The position numbers and the translations under genes were made by a program. From Holophagaceae bacterium (GTDB taxonomy: Bacteria > Acidobacteriota > Holophagae > Holophagales > Holophagaceae), in NCBI GenBank assembly GCA_025361125.1, contig JANYBM010000042.1:1-42378 (forward strand): a DNA stretch of 42,378 nt, given 5' to 3'. Below the pieces are notes generated by a model that made no database searches, was not told the origin of the DNA, and was given only the letters and a program-made list of their open reading frames with translations. Of this stretch, positions 8,641-17,293 are shown in pieces. Numbering within the stretch: position 1 is the stretch's first letter; every line of letters starts with the position of its first letter.

Positions 8641-8720
8641 TTGGCGGGCCCCCGACCAAGAGGTGGGGGGTCCCGGGGGGGGGGACTTGGTGAGCGAAGC
8701 TAGTAGACTGTCCCCCCCCG
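8641..8720. repeat. GC-tract hairpin element between ybaK and the dioxygenase gene
   Basis: A run of ten G (8675-8684) is followed by AC and, 23 bases later, by GT and eight C (8712-8719). Bases 8677-8686 and 8710-8719 form a perfect 10-bp stem. Just upstream, CCCCCGACC and GGTGGGGGG can form a second stem with one mismatch. The loop contains GAGCGAAGC. A related order of words (GAGCGAAGC then GTCCCCC) appears on the opposite strand near 15033-15062, so this may be a dispersed intergenic element. It lies 20 bases upstream of the dioxygenase start and could affect its expression. Confidence 0.5.
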
Positions 8721-8740
8721 GATACATATTAGGTGCCTTC

Positions 8741-9523
8741 ATGCGTCAACCTTCTCTCTTCGTATCCCATGGTTCCCCAATACTGGCACTGCATGGTGGC
8801 GCTTATGGCTTGGGTCTGCGCCGCTTCGCGGATGGACTGGCAGAGCGTCCCAAAGCCATTCTTGCAGTTTCCGCCCACTGGCAGACCGATCTCCCGCTGC
8901 GCATCACGACCGCGGAAAATCCGGGCATCATCCACGATTTCGGCGGATTCCCAGCTGAGCTTTACGCATTGGATTATCCGGCCCCCGGTGATTCCAAACT
9001 GGCCGAACGAACCTCCCTGTTGTTGCGCACTGCCCATTTTGAAGTGGTGGCGGATCCACAACGCGGCTTGGATCACGGCGTCTGGTCCGTGCTTCGCCAC
9101 GCCTTCCCGGATGCGGATATTCCCGTGGTTCAAGTCACGTTGCCCAGGATCGAACCCATGCAGTTGGCGGAGTTGGGCAGGGCTCTTGCGCAATTGAGAA
9201 ACGAAGGCGTGCTCATCCTCGGCACCGGCGGCCTGATCCATAATCTGCGGCGGGTTCGCTGGGACAGCGCCGGTGGTTCGATAGAGCCCTGGGCCCTGGA
9301 AGCCGAAGCCTGGTTCATGCAACGCATCGAAGACAGGCGGAGCCAGGAACTATTCCGCCACCGGGAATTACTGCCGCTCAGCTTCGAAGCGGCCCCCACC
9401 ACCGAACATCTCGATCCTCTTTTCGTCGCACTCGGCGCTTCCGATGAACAGGATTCATTGACGACTGTCTTTGAAGGTTTCCAGATGGGCAACCTCTCAC
9501 TCTGCAGCTTCGCGTGGGTTTGA
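8741..9523 (+). CDS. ygiD: DODA-type extradiol aromatic ring-opening dioxygenase (YgiD-like)
   Basis: Members of this family are zinc or iron class III extradiol dioxygenases related to plant 4,5-DOPA dioxygenase; the physiological substrate in bacteria is generally unknown. The 260-residue protein has the metal-site motifs VSHGSP near the N-terminus, SAHW around residue 47, HDFGGFP around 68, and LDHGVWSVL and GTGGLIHNLR later. The final stretch LSLCSFAWV is the usual family ending. The ATG at 8741 is the first Met consistent with the family; a longer open frame from 8573 runs through the GC hairpin and is rejected. The gene ends 2 bases before the convergent pfkA stop. Confidence 0.9.
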   Translation: MRQPSLFVSHGSPILALHGGAYGLGLRRFADGLAERPKAILAVSAHWQTDLPLRITTAENPGIIHDFGGFPAELYALDYPAPGDSKLAERTSLLLRTAHFEVVADPQRGLDHGVWSVLRHAFPDADIPVVQVTLPRIEPMQLAELGRALAQLRNEGVLILGTGGLIHNLRRVRWDSAGGSIEPWALEAEAWFMQRIEDRRSQELFRHRELLPLSFEAAPTTEHLDPLFVALGASDEQDSLTTVFEGFQMGNLSLCSFAWV

Positions 9524-9524
9524 T

Positions 9525-10631
9525 TCAATCCCCGAAGCAGATCCCCAGATCCCGCCCGGTTAATAGCGTGTCGCTGTTCAAAGGAACACCCTTCATGCGG
9601 CCGGCGACCTGTTCAAGGGGAACATAGTCCACATTCGGAAAGGCCAGAGCTACCATGATGCCGCTCTGGCCTTCGTCCAGGGCACGGATCGCCGCTGCGC
9701 CGAAACGCAGCGCGGTAAGGCGATCGAAAGCCGTCGGACTTCCGCCTCGAAGCAGATGGCCCAGCACCGCCAGGCGGCAGTCCTTCCCGGTGATCTCTTG
9801 GAGTTCCACCGTCAATTGCCCGCCGATTCCCCCCAGGCGCTCATCAAGGCCGGTGGCTGCGGCTTTGGCCACCGCCCGGTGCCCATGCTTGGGAAGGGCG
9901 CCCTCGGCCACCACCACCAGCGAATCCATGCGCCCATCCTTGTCCCGGGCACGGATGCGGGCCGCAACTTTCTCAAGGTCGTAGGGGATTTCAGGGATGA
10001 GAATGACGTGGACGCCACCCGCGATCCCCGCATTGAGCGCGATCCAGCCCGCATAACGGCCCATGACTTCGATCACCATCACCCGCTGGTGGCTCTGCGC
10101 GGTGCTGTGCAGGCGGTCTATGCATTCCGTGGCGAACGCCACCGCCGTATCGAAGCCGAAGGTGGTGACCGTCTTGTCCAAATCGTTGTCGATGGTCTTA
10201 GGAACACCCACCACGCGCAGGCCCTTTTGCGACAATGCGTGGGCAATGGTGAGTGAGCCGTCCCCGCCCACAGTGATCAAGGCATCCAACTCGCGCTTGG
10301 CGAAGTACTCCAGGATCTCATCCGAGCGGTCCACTTCTTTCACTGTGCCATCCGGCATGTGAAGCGGGAAGTGCAAGGGATTGCCCTTGTTGGTGGTACC
10401 CAGGATGGTGCCGCCCAGGTGCGCGATGCCCGACACCCGCTCCCGGGTGAGGCGCATCAGGCCACCATCGGAGTAGCGCTCGGGGAAAAAGATTCCGTTG
10501 AAGCCATCCCTGATTCCATAGCATTCCCAGCCGCGGTTGTGGGCGCTGATCGCCACGGCCCGGATGACCGCATTGAGACCAGGGGCGTCCCCGCCTCCAG
10601 TATTGATGGCAACCCGTTGGATGCTCGACAT
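9525..10631 (-). CDS. pfkA: 6-phosphofructokinase
   Basis: It phosphorylates fructose 6-phosphate to the 1,6-bisphosphate in glycolysis. The 368-residue protein has the nucleotide loop NTGGGDAPGLN, the GGDGS motif, PKTIDND with the catalytic Asp, MEVMGRYAGWIAL-type sequence (here VIEVMGRYAGW), and LGHLLRGGSPTAFDR. The two positions used to predict the phosphoryl donor disagree with both standard types: Gly in GGDGS favours ATP, while Lys in PKTIDND is the residue usual in pyrophosphate enzymes. This Gly/Lys pairing occurs in the so-called group III enzymes, and the donor should not be assumed. The start at 10631 is the first ATG; the DinB-like gene ends 72 bases upstream. Confidence 0.94.
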   Translation of the reverse strand: MSSIQRVAINTGGGDAPGLNAVIRAVAISAHNRGWECYGIRDGFNGIFFPERYSDGGLMRLTRERVSGIAHLGGTILGTTNKGNPLHFPLHMPDGTVKEVDRSDEILEYFAKRELDALITVGGDGSLTIAHALSQKGLRVVGVPKTIDNDLDKTVTTFGFDTAVAFATECIDRLHSTAQSHQRVMVIEVMGRYAGWIALNAGIAGGVHVILIPEIPYDLEKVAARIRARDKDGRMDSLVVVAEGALPKHGHRAVAKAAATGLDERLGGIGGQLTVELQEITGKDCRLAVLGHLLRGGSPTAFDRLTALRFGAAAIRALDEGQSGIMVALAFPNVDYVPLEQVAGRMKGVPLNSDTLLTGRDLGICFGD

Positions 10632-10702
10632 GGCACACCTTGGAGAGAGGAATCAAGCATAGACCCGTCTCTCACTTTCTGGCCTGGCTACTGAACTGAA
10701 AG

Positions 10703-11194
10703 TCAGCCAAAGCGGTCCTTCCACGCCTGAAGGTTCCGTCGGATCTGGCGCGCGTGGATTTCGAGGTGCTCGGCGTAGATCCGCAGCCAATCAGCATCCG
10801 AATACGCACCGCTATGACTGTGCCGGCCTACCCGGTTCCAGGCTTTCTCAGGCAACCGCCGCAGCATGGTCACTGTGTTCGACCGCACGGCCTCGATGGT
10901 TCGGAAAGCCAGTTCCACGTCTTGCCCGTGATAGTCGAAGGACTGGGCCCATTGAGCTTCGTCGTATCCAATGATGAGAGGTTCTTTTTCAGCCAGCACC
11001 AGCCGGATTCGCGTGGCACCGTAGGTTTCGGAATCCGCACAATGAACGACCACCTCGTGGGCGCTCCACTTGTCTGTTCCTGGCCGCCACTGGCGTGCAT
11101 CAGCGGGGACTTCGGACCAGGCCAATCTCAGCAGCGCGGGTCCGGATCCATAACGCGTAAGATAGGCATCGCGTTCAGACATTCCCAAGGCCAT
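10703..11194 (-). CDS. DinB-family protein
   Basis: The 163-residue protein from the ATG at 11194 (GGAG eight bases upstream) belongs to the DinB/YfiT-like four-helix bundle family, judged from WSAHEVVVHCADSE, AWNRVGRHSHSG and the C-terminal IYAEHLEIHARQIRRNL. These proteins carry up to three His that bind a divalent metal, here plausibly in VVHCAD, and in EHLEIH. Some members are thiol transferases and most have no known role. A longer open frame to 11515 has no supporting start. It may share a transcript with pfkA downstream, which it precedes by 72 bases. Confidence 0.82.
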   Translation of the reverse strand: MALGMSERDAYLTRYGSGPALLRLAWSEVPADARQWRPGTDKWSAHEVVVHCADSETYGATRIRLVLAEKEPLIIGYDEAQWAQSFDYHGQDVELAFRTIEAVRSNTVTMLRRLPEKAWNRVGRHSHSGAYSDADWLRIYAEHLEIHARQIRRNLQAWKDRFG

Positions 11195-11368
11195 GGCGCA
11201 GCTCCAATACGAAGCAAGCATAACAACAGAAGGACCACGCAATATATGGCTTCGGCTTCCTTCAATGGACCCGCTTGATGATGCGCAAAGGCCATAATGT
11301 GAAGTTGCCGCACGATCATTCAAGCTTTTCGGCAGATTCCAGGATTTAACCAACCAAAGGCATTCTTC

Positions 11369-12340
11369 ATGGCACCCCTTTCCACGCTTGCTGGCATCCT
11401 CGGTCTTTCCGTGGTTTCGGGAATAAATTTGTATCTCGCGGTGCTCACAGTGGGCCTGGCGGAGAGGTTCCACTGGATTTCCGGGCTTCCATCGGAACTG
11501 CACATCCTGGCCCACCCAGCGGTGCTCATCGCTGCGACCCTACTCTGCCTCATCGAATTCTTCGCCGACAAGGTGCCCTTCGTCACGGTCATTTGGGATG
11601 GCATACATACCTTTGTGAGGCCTGTGGGTGGCGCGTTGTTGGCCCTGGGTGTCGCGGGCAATCTGCACCCCACGGTGCAGGTCATCGCCATGCTCGCCGG
11701 CGGCACCATCGCCCTGGGCACCCATGGCTCCAAGATGGGCTTCCGCCTATTGGCGCACACGACCCCGGAACCTACGGCTCACAGCCTGATCAGCATCGCT
11801 GAAGATGTGGGTGTCGTTGGGTTGTTGGTATTGGCCTACCGCCATCCCTACGTGGCGATACCGCTGTTGGTGAGCATCATCCTGCTTACCGCCCTGATGC
11901 TGCCCCTGCTCTTCCGTGTCCTGCATTTCCTGCTGGCGGGATTCGCGGGACGCATCTTGTCCTGGGTCCGCGGAGCCAGTCGCCATGAAGTTTCCGAGTG
12001 GGCAGAGTTGGCAATTCTCGAACTGGATGTGAAGGGAAGCCAACGGGTAGTGCGCGCCTTCGCCCGCAGAGTAAAGGGTGCACCACGCTTGAAGGACGGC
12101 TTCCTGGCCCGTATCGGGGGCCGCTGGCACTTCCTCCACCGGGGCCTGTTCAAGACCAAGACCATCGCTATGGACGAAGCTGGCCTTGATCCTTTACGAG
12201 TGGGCAAGGGCCTCCTTTGGGATTCCCTGGTTTTCTTGCAGGGTGGGAAAGCCCAGGTCTTCTTCCTGCCCAAGGATTGGGCGAGAACCTTCCATAGCGA
12301 AGTGGAGGAGCCTCACCGGGACTTGAAAGAGGTGTTTTAA
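11369..12340 (+). CDS. DUF4126 membrane protein
   Basis: The 323-residue protein starts with the DUF4126 domain: STLAGILGLSVVSGINLYLAVLTVGL, then FFADKVPFVTVIWDGIHTFVRPVGGALL and the hydrophobic HPTVQVIAMLAGGTIALGTHGSK stretch. Four or five transmembrane segments are visible within residues 1-190. The C-terminal 130 residues (from about 195) are soluble and basic, and form an extension beyond the usual domain; I see no known motif in it. It sits alone between the divergent DinB-like gene and the metalloprotease gene, which starts 88 bases downstream on the same strand. The function of DUF4126 is unknown. Confidence 0.87.
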   Translation: MAPLSTLAGILGLSVVSGINLYLAVLTVGLAERFHWISGLPSELHILAHPAVLIAATLLCLIEFFADKVPFVTVIWDGIHTFVRPVGGALLALGVAGNLHPTVQVIAMLAGGTIALGTHGSKMGFRLLAHTTPEPTAHSLISIAEDVGVVGLLVLAYRHPYVAIPLLVSIILLTALMLPLLFRVLHFLLAGFAGRILSWVRGASRHEVSEWAELAILELDVKGSQRVVRAFARRVKGAPRLKDGFLARIGGRWHFLHRGLFKTKTIAMDEAGLDPLRVGKGLLWDSLVFLQGGKAQVFFLPKDWARTFHSEVEEPHRDLKEVF

Positions 12341-12427
12341 GTACATCCCCCCCAAAAGATTGGAAAATCTAACATCGTCTTGCGAGGCTTCCTGTTAGTT
12401 TTGAAACATCCCTTCGAAGGAGCCTTC

Positions 12428-15010
12428 ATGCCCACTCGTCAATTAACTCCAGGCGCCCTGATGCTCGTGGGGTTTTCCGCCCTGGCCCAGACCCCCACGC
12501 CCACGACCGTGCCCACCCAGACGACCAATGGAGCAATGACCTCACCCCGTCCTGTAGTGGAGACCGAGCCCAAGCCCTATGACAAGGTCATCACCTCCGA
12601 ATTCAAGACCCAAGCTGGGCTTTTCAAAGTCCACCAGCACAAGGGCAAACTCTATTTCGAAATCCCGAAGACTGATCTAGGCAAGGAATTGTTATTGGTG
12701 GCCACGGCGATGAAAACACCGGCTGGCGTGGACCACGCCGGCAAGGAGGTCAACGACGAAGTGGTGCGCTGGTTGATGCAGGAAAACAAGGTCTACCTCA
12801 CCCAGGTTTCCCACGCTGTGGTGTCAGATCCATCCAAACCGATCGCCGAAGCAGTGAACAATTCCAACCAGGACGCGATCCTTATGAGCTTCCCGGTGGA
12901 GGCCTTCGCCAAGGATGGAGCACCGGTCATTGAAGTCAGCAAGCTGTTCACAAGCGAAGTGGGCGATTTTTCGGCACGGCCTCTGCTCAACGCCCTGACG
13001 CTGGATGCGAGCCGCAGTTACGTGGAGCAGGCAAGGGCCTTCCCCGGCAATGTGCAGGTGGATTCGGTGCAGACCTACACCCTGAGCGCCCTGCCCCCCG
13101 GAGTGACCGCCCTTCCAGGGATGCCCAGCCTGCCGCCGAAAAGCGGTTCGGTGAAGGTGGCCTACTCTTTTGTCGCCCTCCCCGACAAGCCCATGATGCC
13201 AAGGCTCATGGATGACCGCGTCGGCTTTTTCTCCGTACGCAATGTGGATTATGGGCGCGACGAGCACGAGGCCAAGCACCGCGCCTACATCACGCGCTGG
13301 AAGCTCGAGAAGAAGGATCCCAGTGCGGCCCTCAGCGAGCCCGTGAAGCCCATCGTCTGGTACATAGACAGCGCCACGCCAGCGCAGTGGGTGCCCTACA
13401 TAAAAAAGGGCGTAGAGGCCTGGAACGTGGCTTTCGAAGCTGCGGGTTTCAAAAATGCGGTGCAGGCCAAGCGTTTCCCGACCAAAGAGCAGGATCCCCA
13501 ATTCGATCCTGCCGATGTGCGCTATTCCATCATCCGTTGGGTACCTTCACCCATCGCCAACGCCTACGGACCGCACATCAGCGACCCCCGGAGCGGCGAG
13601 ATCCTGAACGCCGACATCGTGATGTACCACAATATCCTGCAACTCCAGCGGGACTGGTATTTCACGCAGGTGGGACCGCTGGACCCGCGCGCCCAGACCC
13701 TGCCATTGCCGGACGATCTCATGGGCGAACTCATCGCCTACGTCGTGACCCACGAGTGCGGCCACTCCCTGGGCTTTCCCCACAACATGAAGTCCAGTTC
13801 CGAGTACCCGTTCGAGAAGATCCGCGACAAGGAGTGGCTCGCCAAGATGGGCCACGTGGCGACCTTGATGGACTACAGCCGGTTCAACTACGTGGCGCAG
13901 CCCGAGGACCACATCGATCCAAAATTGCTGATCCCGAAGATCGGACCCTACGATATCTACGCCGTGCAATGGGGCTACACGCCCATCAAGGAAGCCAAGA
14001 CTCCGGATGCTGAAAAGGCCACGCTGGATGTCTGGGCCCGCAAACAAGACAACGAACCTTGGCTGCGCTTCTCCACACCCGGCGCCTTCGGTTCCGACCC
14101 CGGCGAGAACACTGAAGCCGTGGGCGACGCGGATGCGGTTGCGGCGACTACGCTCGGCACCAGGAATCTCCAGCGGGTCGCCGACATGCTGGTGAAGGTC
14201 TCCGACAAGCCAGGTGAAGACAATGAAACCCTCAGCCATCTCTACAGCGCAACCTGGGGCCAGTGGACCCGTGAACTGAACCACGTGGCGGTTCTAGTGG
14301 GTGGCTACGATTCCCAGAATAAGCATGGAGGACAATCCGGTCCAGTTTTCACACCTGTTTCAAAAGCCCGCCAACAGCAGGCGGTGAAGTATCTAAATGG
14401 TGCGATTTTCCAGACGCCCGAGTGGCTTTTGAAACCCGAAATCCTCAGCCGTATCGAACCCAACAGTGGTTCCGCGCGCCTTTTAAATTCACAAAAAAGC
14501 ATTTTGCGAAACCTATTGGACCGAAATCGCCTGGATCGTTTGCAGGAACAGGAAGCGGATTTGGGCGACCGGGCCTACAAGCTTGGCGAGCTTCTGGTCG
14601 ATCTCCGCGGTGGTGTTTTCACAGAGCTTGGAAACCCTGCTCCGAAGATCACCCCCCATCGTCGGGACCTGCAGCGGGCCTACCTTGAACTGCTCAATGA
14701 GCGGCTGAACCAGGCGGCTCCCGCACCCATCAGCAGCCCTGGTTTCGGTCTTCCCAGCTCGAACCCCCAGGATGATCAGCGCGGTGCCATCCGAGCGGAA
14801 CTGAAGACACTGCAAGCACAGCTTTCAGCCAAGCTGCCCACCACTAGGGGTGCATTGCGAGGGCATCTTGAAGATTTGAAAGATCAGATCACCCGGATAC
14901 TCGATCCCAAATTCGCCACTCCAGCTTCGCCTGGTACTACTTCACTTGGCCGCCGGGCTGTCCAGGAGGCGGACTCCTGTTGGCCGAGTCCTGACACGGC
15001 CTATGAATAG
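12428..15010 (+). CDS. Secreted zinc metalloprotease, DUF5117/DUF5118 type
   Basis: The ATG at 12428 has AAGGAG five bases upstream and a signal peptide (LTPGALMLVGFSALAQ), giving 860 residues. Residues about 50-320 match the DUF5118/DUF5117 N-terminal pattern (FKVHQHKGKLYFEIP, LLLVATAMKTPAG, RSYVEQARAFPGNVQV, VAYSFVALPDKPMMPRLMDDRVGFF). The catalytic site is THECGHSLGFPHN near residue 440, the metzincin-like HExxHxxGxxH with the third His. A Met-turn candidate (ATLMDYSRFNY) follows 30 residues later. The family is periplasmic or outer-membrane associated in many Gram-negative bacteria, with unknown substrates. The protein is probably monocistronic; an inverted repeat follows at 15147-15179. 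Confidence 0.92.
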   Translation: MPTRQLTPGALMLVGFSALAQTPTPTTVPTQTTNGAMTSPRPVVETEPKPYDKVITSEFKTQAGLFKVHQHKGKLYFEIPKTDLGKELLLVATAMKTPAGVDHAGKEVNDEVVRWLMQENKVYLTQVSHAVVSDPSKPIAEAVNNSNQDAILMSFPVEAFAKDGAPVIEVSKLFTSEVGDFSARPLLNALTLDASRSYVEQARAFPGNVQVDSVQTYTLSALPPGVTALPGMPSLPPKSGSVKVAYSFVALPDKPMMPRLMDDRVGFFSVRNVDYGRDEHEAKHRAYITRWKLEKKDPSAALSEPVKPIVWYIDSATPAQWVPYIKKGVEAWNVAFEAAGFKNAVQAKRFPTKEQDPQFDPADVRYSIIRWVPSPIANAYGPHISDPRSGEILNADIVMYHNILQLQRDWYFTQVGPLDPRAQTLPLPDDLMGELIAYVVTHECGHSLGFPHNMKSSSEYPFEKIRDKEWLAKMGHVATLMDYSRFNYVAQPEDHIDPKLLIPKIGPYDIYAVQWGYTPIKEAKTPDAEKATLDVWARKQDNEPWLRFSTPGAFGSDPGENTEAVGDADAVAATTLGTRNLQRVADMLVKVSDKPGEDNETLSHLYSATWGQWTRELNHVAVLVGGYDSQNKHGGQSGPVFTPVSKARQQQAVKYLNGAIFQTPEWLLKPEILSRIEPNSGSARLLNSQKSILRNLLDRNRLDRLQEQEADLGDRAYKLGELLVDLRGGVFTELGNPAPKITPHRRDLQRAYLELLNERLNQAAPAPISSPGFGLPSSNPQDDQRGAIRAELKTLQAQLSAKLPTTRGALRGHLEDLKDQITRILDPKFATPASPGTTSLGRRAVQEADSCWPSPDTAYE

Positions 15011-15134
15011 CCTTGGGATTGTTTGACTGTCATGAGCGAGGGGGACCGCCCGGTCGCTTCGCTCCTTCTGCTCCCGCCTATCGGCCGCTCGCGCGTCCTC
15101 CCACTCGCAAGCTCGTGGAGGTGGGAACCTTCCC

Positions 15135-15179
15135 CTCGTGCTCCCCACGAGATGTCCGGGCAAAGCCCGGACATCTCGT
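15135..15179 (+). terminator. Two mutually exclusive hairpins after the metalloprotease gene
   Basis: Bases 15147-15161 and 15165-15179 form a perfect 15-bp stem with an AAA loop. An alternative smaller stem pairs CTCGTG (15135-15140) with CACGAG (15146-15151), so the left arm of the large stem is shared and only one can form. The tail after the large stem (CTTGTTG) is only weakly T-rich, so intrinsic termination of the plus-strand transcript is possible but not certain. It lies in the 245-base gap between the metalloprotease and the first cupredoxin gene; the rest of that gap is GC-rich and holds no gene I can support. Confidence 0.5.
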
Positions 15180-15254
15180 CTTGTTGAATTGTGCTGATGA
15201 AAAGACCGCGATCCAAAGGAGGTGTTCAAAGGTGAGCCTGGTGTCGCCGTCTGA

Positions 15255-15656
15255 TCACGGTGTCACGTGGATGACGCCCTTCATTCCGAGTCCGCAATGA
15301 GGTTCACAAAAGAAGGGAACATCTGTGTTGGTGGTCACAGTTGGGGTCGTGAAAGTGGCCGAAAAGGGCGCGCTCGAAATGTTGGCAATGCGTTGCCCGG
15401 GTGTGCCGCAGATGGACCCAACCACAACGCTATGCCCACTACCAGCCCATTGGAAAGTGACGACGGTTCCTCCCTTCACAGTCAGTTCGGAAGGTGAAAA
15501 CATGAAGCCTCCCTGCCCAACTTGAATCGTGTTTGCCGGTGGGGGTGGGGGTGGGGGTGGCTGCTGCATGGCGGCATCTCCACTCCCGCCTCCACCACAG
15601 GAAAGCAATAGGACGCAACCAGGGATGACAAACCAGGAGAGTCGAAGATGAGGCAT
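15255..15656 (-). CDS. Plastocyanin-like cupredoxin lipoprotein (copy 1)
   Basis: The 133-residue protein has a signal peptide ending in a lipobox (VLLLSC, Cys about residue 20), a Gly and poly-Pro linker, and one cupredoxin domain. The copper ligands of a type 1 site are all present: His in GSGHSVVV, Cys in VPFFCEPHC, His in EPH and Met in GLGMKG. It should be an outer-envelope electron carrier or copper-binding protein anchored by its lipid. It is divergent from the MocR-type regulator gene, and the 138-base space between them holds the tandem TCCGGTCC element. A second cupredoxin of the same design lies past the regulator. Confidence 0.9.
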   Translation of the reverse strand: MPHLRLSWFVIPGCVLLLSCGGGGSGDAAMQQPPPPPPPPANTIQVGQGGFMFSPSELTVKGGTVVTFQWAGSGHSVVVGSICGTPGQRIANISSAPFSATFTTPTVTTNTDVPFFCEPHCGLGMKGVIHVTP

Positions 15657-15718
15657 GGGAACTCCTTCAAGCAGTGGGACTATTCAAAACAATGAGGGTT
15701 TGGTAGAAATTCAAAAGG

Positions 15719-15749
15719 TCCGGTCCGAAGATAGGAACCCCTCCGGTCC
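15719..15749. promoter_or_regulatory. Tandem TCCGGTCC element, copy A (putative MocR operator)
   Basis: Two perfect copies of TCCGGTCC at 15719-15726 and 15742-15749 lie in the same orientation with a 23-bp period, about two helical turns. The element is 63 to 93 bases upstream of cupredoxin 1 and 46 to 76 bases upstream of the divergent regulator gene. The bases between the repeats (GAAGATA then ACCCC) and just before them (CAAAAG) are also conserved in the second element at 17857-17887. MocR-type regulators are known to bind direct repeats upstream of their own genes and targets, so an operator role is a reasonable inference. Confidence 0.65.
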
Positions 15750-15794
15750 ACCCTGGATCAGGAAAAGGCTTCAGACTTAAAACCAAGGGGTGCT

Positions 15795-17273
15795 ATGGCA
15801 CAGTGGGACTTGGCCATCCAGTTGGACCGCGAGCGGGAGGAAACGCTCTATCTGCAGATTGCCTCGGCCATTCAGGACGGCATCCGAAAAGGCCGCTTCC
15901 GCCCTGGAGATGCGCTTCCTGGCACCCGCGCCTTAGCGGATTTATTAAGTGTGAATCGCAACACCGCGCTCAGCGCGTATCGTGAATTATCCGCTGAAGG
16001 GTGGGTGGTGAGCGAACCGGATCGGGGCACATTCGTGGCCCCCAACCCGCCAGTGGGACTGGAACATACCTCCACCATCGCCGCCGTGGACTCGGGCTCC
16101 TGGACCAGCCCCACGCCCATGACCGAACCGTTTTTCCAACCCCCTGCCATTGACCGCGATGGCTTTCAGCTCCTCCCGGATCTCGCGGATGTCCGGCTTG
16201 CGCCCACTGGCAGCATTCATCGCGCCTATGGCCGCGTGCTCCGCCTCCAACAACAGCGGGCTCTCCAACCCAGCTGGGATCCTCGTGGCCATTTGCAATT
16301 GCGGACCTCGCTCTGCCAACTGCTGCGCGATCTACGCGGCATCAGCCTGGAACCAGGCAATCTGGTACTCACACGAGGCCTTATGGGCACCCTGCATCTG
16401 GCGTCCAAGGGGCTCTTCACCTCAGGTGATGCGGTGATCGTGGAATCCCCCGGAGCTTTCCGGTTGGTGGAATCGTTTCGGGCGGCGGGCGCGCGCCTGA
16501 TGTCAGTGCCCGTGGATTCAGGTGGCATGGACCTGGATGCCTTGGAAGCACTGCTCAAACTGGAGCCTGTGCGCCTCATCTGCGTGAGCGCCAGCCCCCA
16601 ATATCCAACTCATGGGGTCATGGGAGCTGAACGTCGGCAGCGCCTTTTGGCACTCGCAAAAGCCCACGGTTCGAGAATTCTGGAGCTGGACCTCAGCCTC
16701 GGATTTCATACGGAAAACGCTCCTGCTCCGGCGCTGGCAAGTCAAGACACCGAAGGTCTGGTTTTCTATGCCGCCACGTTGGACCAGATTCTTGCGCCGG
16801 GATTGCAGGTGGGTTTCATCGCGGGGCCAAGCCCTGAAATCAAGACCATGGCCAAGTATCGCCAGCTCATTGACTGGCCCGGCAATCAACTTCACGAAGC
16901 CGCGTTGGAAGAGCTTTTTCGCGATGGCGAGATCCAGCGCCACCTGCGACGCATCCGCCGCATCACCGACGAACGACGCGAAACCATGGTGGACCGACTG
17001 CTGCTGCACCTGCACCCATTCATTAGCGTCGAAGATCCTCACGAGGGCCTGTCGCTTTGGGTGAATGTTCGGGAGCCCCACCTGCTGGACGCCTGGGCGG
17101 ATCGTTGCGCCACCAAGGGTGTGGTTTTTTATACGGGCCAACTTTACGAGTTTCATCACCATCCGCTTCCCTTCGTCTGCATGGGCTTCGCCGCCCACGA
17201 CGTGGAAGAGCAGAACCAAGCCTGCGAACGCATGGCCGAAGCGCTGAAGGAAGTGCGGAGAAAGCGTGGGTGA
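15795..17273 (+). CDS. MocR/PdxR-type transcription regulator (GntR DNA-binding domain plus aminotransferase-like domain)
   Basis: The 492-residue protein has an N-terminal GntR winged helix (residues about 10-80: LYLQIASAIQDGIRKGRFRP, GTRALADLLSVNRNTALSAY, EGWVVSEPDRGTFV) and a class I aminotransferase-like domain from about 120 on. In MocR proteins that domain binds PLP as an effector through a Lys in a TxSKxLxPGLRxG motif. Here the equivalent reads TLDQILAPGLQVG, with Gln331 at the Lys position and the Arg also lost. Asp299 (LELDLSLGF) may correspond to the PLP-nitrogen Asp. It therefore may not form a Schiff base. The start has AGGGG upstream. It is divergent from cupredoxin 1 and convergent with cupredoxin 2, both of which carry the same upstream element. 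Confidence 0.9.
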   Translation: MAQWDLAIQLDREREETLYLQIASAIQDGIRKGRFRPGDALPGTRALADLLSVNRNTALSAYRELSAEGWVVSEPDRGTFVAPNPPVGLEHTSTIAAVDSGSWTSPTPMTEPFFQPPAIDRDGFQLLPDLADVRLAPTGSIHRAYGRVLRLQQQRALQPSWDPRGHLQLRTSLCQLLRDLRGISLEPGNLVLTRGLMGTLHLASKGLFTSGDAVIVESPGAFRLVESFRAAGARLMSVPVDSGGMDLDALEALLKLEPVRLICVSASPQYPTHGVMGAERRQRLLALAKAHGSRILELDLSLGFHTENAPAPALASQDTEGLVFYAATLDQILAPGLQVGFIAGPSPEIKTMAKYRQLIDWPGNQLHEAALEELFRDGEIQRHLRRIRRITDERRETMVDRLLLHLHPFISVEDPHEGLSLWVNVREPHLLDAWADRCATKGVVFYTGQLYEFHHHPLPFVCMGFAAHDVEEQNQACERMAEALKEVRRKRG

Positions 17274-17293
17274 ATGACTACGGGCTTTGGGCC

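Noticed and set aside
10703-11515. Longer start for the DinB-like gene
   Set aside because: The extra 107 codons lack a ribosome site, run through an obvious promoter region and do not resemble the family.
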